A DNA stretch of 64,000 nucleotides. Source: Macquaria australasica (taxonomy: Eukaryota; Chordata; Actinopteri; Centrarchiformes; Percichthyidae). The position numbers and the translations under genes were made by a program. The notes under the pieces are model-generated. The model ran no database searches. It saw only the letters and a program-made list of their open reading frames with translations, and was not told the DNA's origin. Numbering within the stretch: the stretch's first letter is position 1; each line of letters starts with the position of its first letter. Location: NCBI GenBank assembly GCA_005408345.1, contig SEMN01000567.1:264778-328777 (forward strand), read 5' to 3'. Positions 60,968-64,000 of this stretch are shown in pieces.

Positions 60968-63093
60968 CTGAACATACACATAAAATGACATCCTTAGAGT
61001 AAACCTTTGTAAGACCCTTAACATAGAAGACACCCTCCTGTTCTTGTGTACTGTTTACCACTAAACAAAGCAGCCTGCATTACCTGTGATATGAGTATAA
61101 ACAGAACGGTTTCGTGACATCAGCAGCTCATGACTGGGTGAGATCATCTGCTTTCATTACGTACTGTCACTGAGTCTATGCTGTGGTCACATCACAAGGC
61201 TTACTTTCAGTATACAGTGAGGTACTAATTGTGTTCTGTCAGCCTACTAGTGGAATTAGAAAAATGTCAAAAAGCTCACAGATCCTTTACTTAATCAAAA
61301 GTAGCAATGCCACTCTGTAAAATACTCCATTACAAGTAAAAGTCCTGCATTCAAAAATGTACTTAAGTATGTACAGAAGAATTAGCACCTAAAAATTGTG
61401 AATCATTAGGGGAAAAGGGCAGAGGTGCTTCACACAGCAAATGCTGCATATTTAAGTGTGTGTCTACTGTTAAGGCCAGCAGTTTTCAAAGTCTGAGACC
61501 GTGGGCCTCCCCTCAGACAAAGCTTGGGAAAAGGTACCCCCTCACTCCCTCTTAGTTTACTTGCTTAGTTTCGCTCAATTCCTGGATGCCTGTGGGATCA
61601 TAGTTATGTTATTTGATCCCATAGACACTCAACAATTGAGCCAAGGTAGGCTAATATTGCTGTTTGACACGACCTCAGACTACACTGAATACATAATAAA
61701 AGGTCTGTCCTAACTTAGGCATTTATTAGTTTTTGACTCTGGGAAAGTGGGAAAAACAGTTCCCCAAAACTACTCTTTCACCAAATCACACGCATTTAGG
61801 CTCTTCTATATGATCTCCTTTTGATAACTAATATAATAACTAATGTAATATTTTTTCACTTCCATTCCCTGAGCCTCCACTGGAACTGTTTGGAGCCCCC
61901 CTGGGATCATTTATTAACTAGATGAACCATGAGGCAAGATGTGTCAGGATCAGAGTGGCTTACCACCTTTGATAAACTATTTCCTGGGGAAAACCCTGAA
62001 AAGTAAACATAATCACTGGTGAGCAATTGTCCCTTTAGAGTGTTAACTTGTATGCTGTGGCAAAGCACGAAGGCAAAGCGTTCACTAGATGATGGGATTG
62101 GCTTATTTGAAAAGTTCTCAGGATCCGTATGTCAGCGGGGTCATTATGAAGCCTTGTGGCACCCCCGATGTGAAAGGTCCTACCCGCTGTTATCAAACTT
62201 GCTTAAAGTTATAATCCTTAAGATTTCAGTCCTGGTTGATTTGGCAACACCTGTGGTTACTGGTGGTAACCGCTGACATGTTTTCATAATACAGCTTCCA
62301 GAGTTCAGTTCAAAATGACACTATACACTATCGATCACTGGGGGCAGCAAACACGCCTTGAGCAGCTACTCTATCAGAAATGCAACAGAAGAAGAGCGTT
62401 TACAGTGCAGACGAATAAACCATGGGCTGAGAAGATTCATGGCACCATGTTGTTTTAATAAAGAGGACTACAGAAGACATTCAACAATGTTGTGCAACAC
62501 TCAACTCATCAACTTTTGTCTTCCGCATCATGTCCAGTATATGCATGCATCGTTTCCTGTGATTCCCAGGTGCATGGTTACACAATGTTGTTGGTGAAAA
62601 ATGGCAACCATAACGTGTATTGGTGTGATATAATGAAAACCTTAAGGATTATAAGTTGAATATATTCAGCAGTGGTCCTCTAGTGTGAGTGGGTTGAACA
62701 AGCGGTCACTCTGGCATCAAGATGGTTATTAGAGTACTGCATGTTTCAGTCAATAACAGTCTACTTACAACCACTACCATGATTGCGAAATATCACTCAA
62801 AATGGATGCCCAAACACCCACTACACTAGAGCTCCAATTTAAATCCACCACTATTTTTATGTGCCACATTCTGTGCTCTGAGGCAGGAAACCATAGCTGA
62901 AAAGTTGCAACATGAAGTTTTACCAACAAGCATGGGCACTTTGTATAGCTCCCACACTGAGCGTTGGGGAGGTAGGTGTAAGTAGAGGGTGTATGAATGC
63001 TTTACCTTGTGCTGGCTGGGTTCTCTGGGACACCGCAGTCCTGCGTGAGTTTTGTTTACAGCCCTCCCTGCCCATGAGGTGAGCCTTCCAGGC
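60837..63093 (-). CDS. possible 3' end of another gene, perhaps cep104 (tentative)
   Basis: Two minus-strand candidate exons (63,006-63,093 and 60,837-60,967) join in frame and end at a stop. The first reads AWKAHLMGREGCKQNSRRT; the WK.HLM....C pattern looks like the second half of a C2HC zinc finger, as at the C-terminus of CEP104, a ciliary-tip tubulin-binding protein. The second gives a basic, Gly/Arg/Pro-rich tail. CEP104 is the direct neighbour of DFFB in human, which supports the idea. I could not confirm the match, and the intron between them is about 2 kb. The rest of the gene would be past the right edge. Confidence 0.38.
60968..63005. other. presumed intron of the right-hand gene
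   Basis: Contains a fragment of the ACTTGAGTATTTCC MITE family at about 61,265-61,385. No other exon seen. Confidence 0.4.
61265..61385 (-). mobile_element. fragment of the MITE family found at 42,534-43,300
   Basis: AAAATACTCCATTACAAGTA and AAAGTCCTGCATTCAAAAAT match the complement of the region around 43,205-43,255 of the fuller copy. Confidence 0.6.
63006..63093 (-). CDS. candidate exon with half zinc finger (possible cep104)
   Basis: 88 bases between acceptor TGTTCCAG and a strong donor CACAAG|GTAAAG. Frame 1 reads AWKAHLMGREGCKQNSRRTA then VSQRTQPAQ. Frame 2 is also open, so the frame choice rests on the WKAHLMGREGC pattern. Confidence 0.45.
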
Positions 63094-63849
63094 CTGGAAC
63101 AGGGACAAAGTAGCTCAGTGAGTCAGATTCTCTCCTAGGTACTTTCTTGATTGGGACAATCACAGGTCCAGTCAAGGCCCGAATGGCTGCCCTCCCTCCC
63201 ACTAACACTGCAGTCTTTCATTTGGGTCTACGCTCAGAGCTCTGGCAGCGAGAGTGTGACTTTCTGTGAGTTTTTTCTTCATCGATTTTTAAGGGTGTGT
63301 GAGGTGAGAGACTGCAGGTTGTGAATCAGATTTTGAATGAGAACACAAATTAGTTACAACTAAGGTTGAAGTGTCACCGTAAATTTAGGCACAATCTCAA
63401 TATCTCTCATACCTTACCATACTTGGATGTTAAGTGGTTTGGAGGGAACAAAAATGGTTAAAATGTAAGGCATTGAAAACTGTAACACCATGTTGTATAA
63501 TGTTCATGTTAAATCATTAACGTTTGTTTTTTTTGCCAAGACCAGCCACAATATTGACAAAGAGACTCACATTCATGATAAGCACAGTAACACAAGATAA
63601 CAGGCATTTTTCACAGCAAACATGTCATAGCGGGAACCACACGTGTACTTCATATCATTAATTTAGGCTGCATTCCAGCTACATGTGCCAGTTCCAGTAT
63701 TGTGCATGGCGTCTCGCTGGCATGGCTCACTGGGACACTGGAAATGGAACAGAGCTAGCATTAATTATTAGTTACACCTGTGCTTTTACTGCAAGTCAAA
63801 ATACTGCTGCACTGCTCTGTATGGATTTAGACTTTACTATAGTTTCTTA

Positions 63850-63933
63850 TACACCGATCAGCCATAACATTATGACCACTGACTGGTCATAATGGAGGAA
63901 CATTGATTATCTCGTTACAATGGCACCTGTCAG
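63850..63933 (+). mobile_element. terminal fragment of a DNA transposon (Tc1/mariner-like)
   Basis: TACACCGATCAGCCATAACA, TTATGACCACTGAC and GATTATCTC...CACCTGTCAG follow the terminal sequence of a common fish element whose ends read TACACCGATCAGCCATAAC. Only about 85 bases remain before low-complexity TA sequence. Confidence 0.65.
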
Positions 63934-63975
63934 ATATATGTACAGTATTCATATACACATATATATACATACACA

Positions 63976-63992
63976 AATATATATATATATAT
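63976..63992. repeat. (TA)n tract at the window edge
   Basis: Alternating TA with flanking ACACAT units; may continue beyond the window. Confidence 0.8.
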
Positions 63993-64000
63993 ACACACAT

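Larger units (their letters stand above)
63094..64000. other. right end of window
   Basis: AT-rich; contains a transposon end fragment (63,850-63,933) and a TA/ACAT low-complexity run at the edge. No exon recognised. Confidence 0.5.

Noticed and set aside
63102..63190. tRNA-like TAGCTCAGTGAGTCAG
   Set aside because: Resembles a tRNA A box, but there is no matching B box or cloverleaf, and it overlaps the acceptor of a candidate exon.
1..64000. CRISPR arrays, bacterial operons, viral or toxin genes
   Set aside because: None were seen; the repeats are microsatellites and dispersed transposon remnants, and the genes are vertebrate.

Overview
The window looks like vertebrate, almost certainly teleost, nuclear DNA. 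Genes are split into short exons with GT/AG introns. The intergenic DNA is AT-rich and full of CA/GT microsatellites and repeat types I know from fish genomes: palindromic ATTAATCGATTAAT-type MITEs, the 'ACTTGAGTATTTCC' MITE, a tRNA-derived SINE, and non-LTR tails ending in CATCCATCC. The proteins match vertebrate genes by eye. There is no prokaryotic-style coding and no CRISPR array. Most long open frames here are chance.

Layout, left to right. (1) About 1-41,360, minus strand: the 5' part of nphp4 (nephrocystin-4). Six coding exons at 41,211-41,360, 40,500-40,637, 16,552-16,721, 16,073-16,137, 6,848-6,997 and 3,835-3,971 join in frame to give about 270 residues. The rest of the gene lies beyond the left edge. 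Intron 2 is 23.8 kb, long for a fish gene, and holds most of the repeats and several possible conserved non-coding blocks. (2) 43,438-49,227, plus strand: a complete seven-exon dffb gene (caspase-activated DNase), 346 residues, with every catalytic histidine present. (3) 51,674-54,220, minus strand: the C1orf174/UPF0688 homologue, three main coding exons and perhaps a tiny first one. (4) 56,195-57,430, plus strand: an intact single-exon beta-1,3-N-acetylglucosaminyltransferase of the B3GNT7 type. (5) 60,837-63,093, minus strand: two candidate exons that look like the 3' end of another gene. A half zinc finger and the neighbours suggest cep104; this is tentative.

DFFB, C1orf174 and CEP104 sit together at human 1p36.32 and NPHP4 is about 2 Mb away, so the block is recognisable but rearranged. 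The B3GNT7-like gene is the odd neighbour, because human B3GNT7 is at 2q37. nphp4 (and cep104, if correct) serve the cilium, dffb cuts DNA in apoptosis, and the B3GNT extends glycans in the Golgi. These are independent housekeeping-type genes, not a pathway cluster. I found no new biological system. The most useful second-look items are a MITE with a perfect 9-bp target-site duplication, a perfect 16-bp intronic hairpin, a MITE ending 137 bp before the dffb start codon, a tetranucleotide repeat close to an nphp4 splice acceptor, and the unassigned 3' gene.
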